A stretch of 7,514 nucleotides of DNA from an archaeon (GTDB lineage: Archaea; Nanobdellota; Nanobdellia; Woesearchaeales; JAHJEM01). Location of the stretch: NCBI GenBank assembly GCA_020057445.1, contig JAGVFV010000208.1, positions 1 through 7,514 of the forward strand. The letters are read 5' to 3'. Positions 6,481 to 7,514 of this stretch are shown piece after piece; position 1 is the first letter of the stretch; every line of letters begins with the position of its first letter. Made by a program: the position numbers and the translations under genes. The notes under the pieces are model-generated. The model had not been told where the DNA came from and made no database searches. It saw only the letters and a program-made list of their open reading frames with translations.

Positions 6481-7194
6481 GTGAATACGGGAAAGAGCCT
6501 CATCATATTGTTGATTGTCTTAGCGCTGGTCGTCCAAGTCAGGGGCGAGACATGCCAGTCGTATGATCGGATGACTGATCAGGTTCTTGAGGATGGCGAT
6601 TGCGACATCATCCCTGACCAGGTAGATAATTGCCCCATTGTCGCAAATCAAGGCCAGGAAGACAGCGATCATGATGGCATCGGGGACGCGTGCGATATTG
6701 GAGTCAGGAGTGTCGTGCAGGAACGTGCTTCTCAAGAAAGCGCATCTTCCGGATTTTTGGATATTGATGTGAGCGCAGTATCATCACATGATCTTGAGGC
6801 AGGAGGTCCTGGAGAATTCTATGCGATCAGGCTTTCCAACAGCGGGAACAGTCCTCGCGTCATCAGTGTTGCAGTTAGTGACCTCTCGTGGGGAACCTAT
6901 GCAGTAAAACCGGGAAGAACAGTCATCGTTGAGAAGGGAGAGACTGCGGAGCTGTTCGTGTTTGTCAAGGCAATGCAGACTGCAGTGGCGGGAGAGCACG
7001 AGTTTTTTGTGACGCTCGATAGTGACGGAACAGAGAAGAGGCTTGATTTTTCAGCGTATGTGGTTAAAGGGATGGAGAAGCGAGTATCCTGGTCTTATCA
7101 GAAGATGGAGGCCGTGTTTGTCGTGCTTGCGATAGTGCTGCTTGTCATTGGTCTTATCATCGGAGTAATGCGTTTGCGAGGGAGAAGTCAATGA
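6481..7194 (+). CDS. Small membrane-anchored TSP3/Ig-like surface protein, paralogue of the gene 3 C-terminus
   Basis: I choose the GTG at 6481 (237 residues). The ATG at 6427 lies in the BRE/TATA box and would add 18 polar residues before the signal peptide. From GTG, residues 1-22 form a clean signal peptide ending VRG before ETC. TSP3 calcium loops follow at 38-71 (DGDCDIIPDQVDNC and DSDHDGIGDAC). A beta-sandwich domain of NEW3 type spans about 85-200. A single membrane helix (about 211-230) and a basic tail end the chain. The order and several motifs repeat the end of gene 3: Cys-x3-DR-hydrophobic-T before the loops, ANxxQxD between them, and WGTY in the sandwich. It lacks the nine-module stalk and the CARDB-like domain. 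It is probably an extracellular, membrane-tethered protein that occupies the same surface layer as gene 3 or partners it. No enzymatic residues are visible. Its stop overlaps the start of gene 5. Confidence 0.88.
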   Translation: MNTGKSLIILLIVLALVVQVRGETCQSYDRMTDQVLEDGDCDIIPDQVDNCPIVANQGQEDSDHDGIGDACDIGVRSVVQERASQESASSGFLDIDVSAVSSHDLEAGGPGEFYAIRLSNSGNSPRVISVAVSDLSWGTYAVKPGRTVIVEKGETAELFVFVKAMQTAVAGEHEFFVTLDSDGTEKRLDFSAYVVKGMEKRVSWSYQKMEAVFVVLAIVLLVIGLIIGVMRLRGRSQ

Positions 7195-7514
7195 AACGAA
7201 ATAATTTGGTATTCCTGATTGTAGCACTCGTTGCAATAGCTGCCGTACGGGGGGAATTCATTGTGAATCTGTATTCGAATGAGTTTTCTGTGGCAAGCCC
7301 GAGCGATAATGTGAAGATATGCTCTTGCGGAACGAGAGTGGACTCATTTGAGATCACGAATGTCGGGAATGTCGATTCCACATTCACCGTCTCTTCAGAA
7401 TCTCCTATCAATCAATGGATAACCCTTTCAGGAGGCAGCTTTTCATTGAAGCCTGGCGAGAGGAAGACAATGACTGCGGGAATTGCGATCCCCTGCGGAA
7501 AGACAGGCATCTGG
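7191..7514 (+). CDS. Exported beta-sandwich protein, 5' part (3' end outside window)
   Basis: The ATG overlaps the gene 4 stop as ATGA (7191-7194). It is preceded by GAGGGAG (7178-7184), six bases upstream, so translation is probably coupled to gene 4. The 108 residues present run to the window edge without a stop. Residues 1-21 form a signal peptide ending AAVRG before EF, closely like that of gene 4 (VRG before E). The mature part has a CSCG motif (Cys44, Cys46), then strands such as FEITNVGNVDSTFTV and SFSLKPGERKT, then PCG (Cys102). This matches the general pattern of NEW3-like beta-sandwich domains in surface proteins, with Cys in the first strand and again at the end of the visible segment. 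No TSP3 loop is seen in this part. The full length, a possible membrane anchor and the function cannot be read here. Confidence 0.85.
   Translation, partial: MKRNNLVFLIVALVAIAAVRGEFIVNLYSNEFSVASPSDNVKICSCGTRVDSFEITNVGNVDSTFTVSSESPINQWITLSGGSFSLKPGERKTMTAGIAIPCGKTGIW

Overview
This window most likely comes from an archaeon. Two well-placed BRE/TATA pairs support this (CGAAAC + TTTATAAA at 748-762; CCGAAATG + TTTAAATA at 6422-6437). Each lies at a suitable distance upstream of a gene with a Shine-Dalgarno-like leader, and an oligo-T terminator sits between the first two genes. The exported proteins carry cleavable signal peptides, thrombospondin type 3 (TSP3) calcium loops, Ig-like modules and a single C-terminal membrane helix followed by Arg. 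That style is common among surface proteins of uncultivated small-genome (DPANN-type) archaea, but the lineage cannot be fixed from this window and a bacterial origin is not fully excluded.

Layout. Bases 1-699 hold the 3' part of an AT-rich beta-propeller-like gene that enters from the left. Bases 700-807 hold a T-rich terminator and an archaeal promoter. From there all genes are on the + strand, have clearly higher GC and encode exported proteins. Gene 2 (808-2409) has a signal peptide, an unrecognised Cys-containing N-terminal domain, a charged stalk with a 7-residue tandem repeat, and a C-terminal half that reads like a transmembrane beta-barrel. Gene 3 (2419-6396) starts on a Shine-Dalgarno that overlaps the gene 2 stop. 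It encodes a 1325-residue type I membrane protein with TSP3 loops, nine Ig-like modules each bracketed by a Cys pair, a second TSP3 unit, two beta-sandwich domains and a C-terminal helix. Gene 4 (6481-7194) has its own promoter and is a small paralogue of the gene 3 C-terminus. Gene 5 (7191-7514, cut by the right edge) overlaps gene 4 by four bases and begins another exported beta-sandwich protein.

How they may work together (inference). Genes 2 to 5 look like a cell-surface module: a long, calcium- and disulfide-stabilised stalk or adhesin anchored in the cytoplasmic membrane, short relatives with the same membrane-proximal part, and a partner that may be a beta-barrel. The barrel-like protein is the most unusual element, because archaea are not generally known to make bacterial-type outer-membrane barrels. 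No RNA gene, CRISPR array, insertion sequence or attachment site is visible, and there is no gene-free stretch longer than 300 bases.
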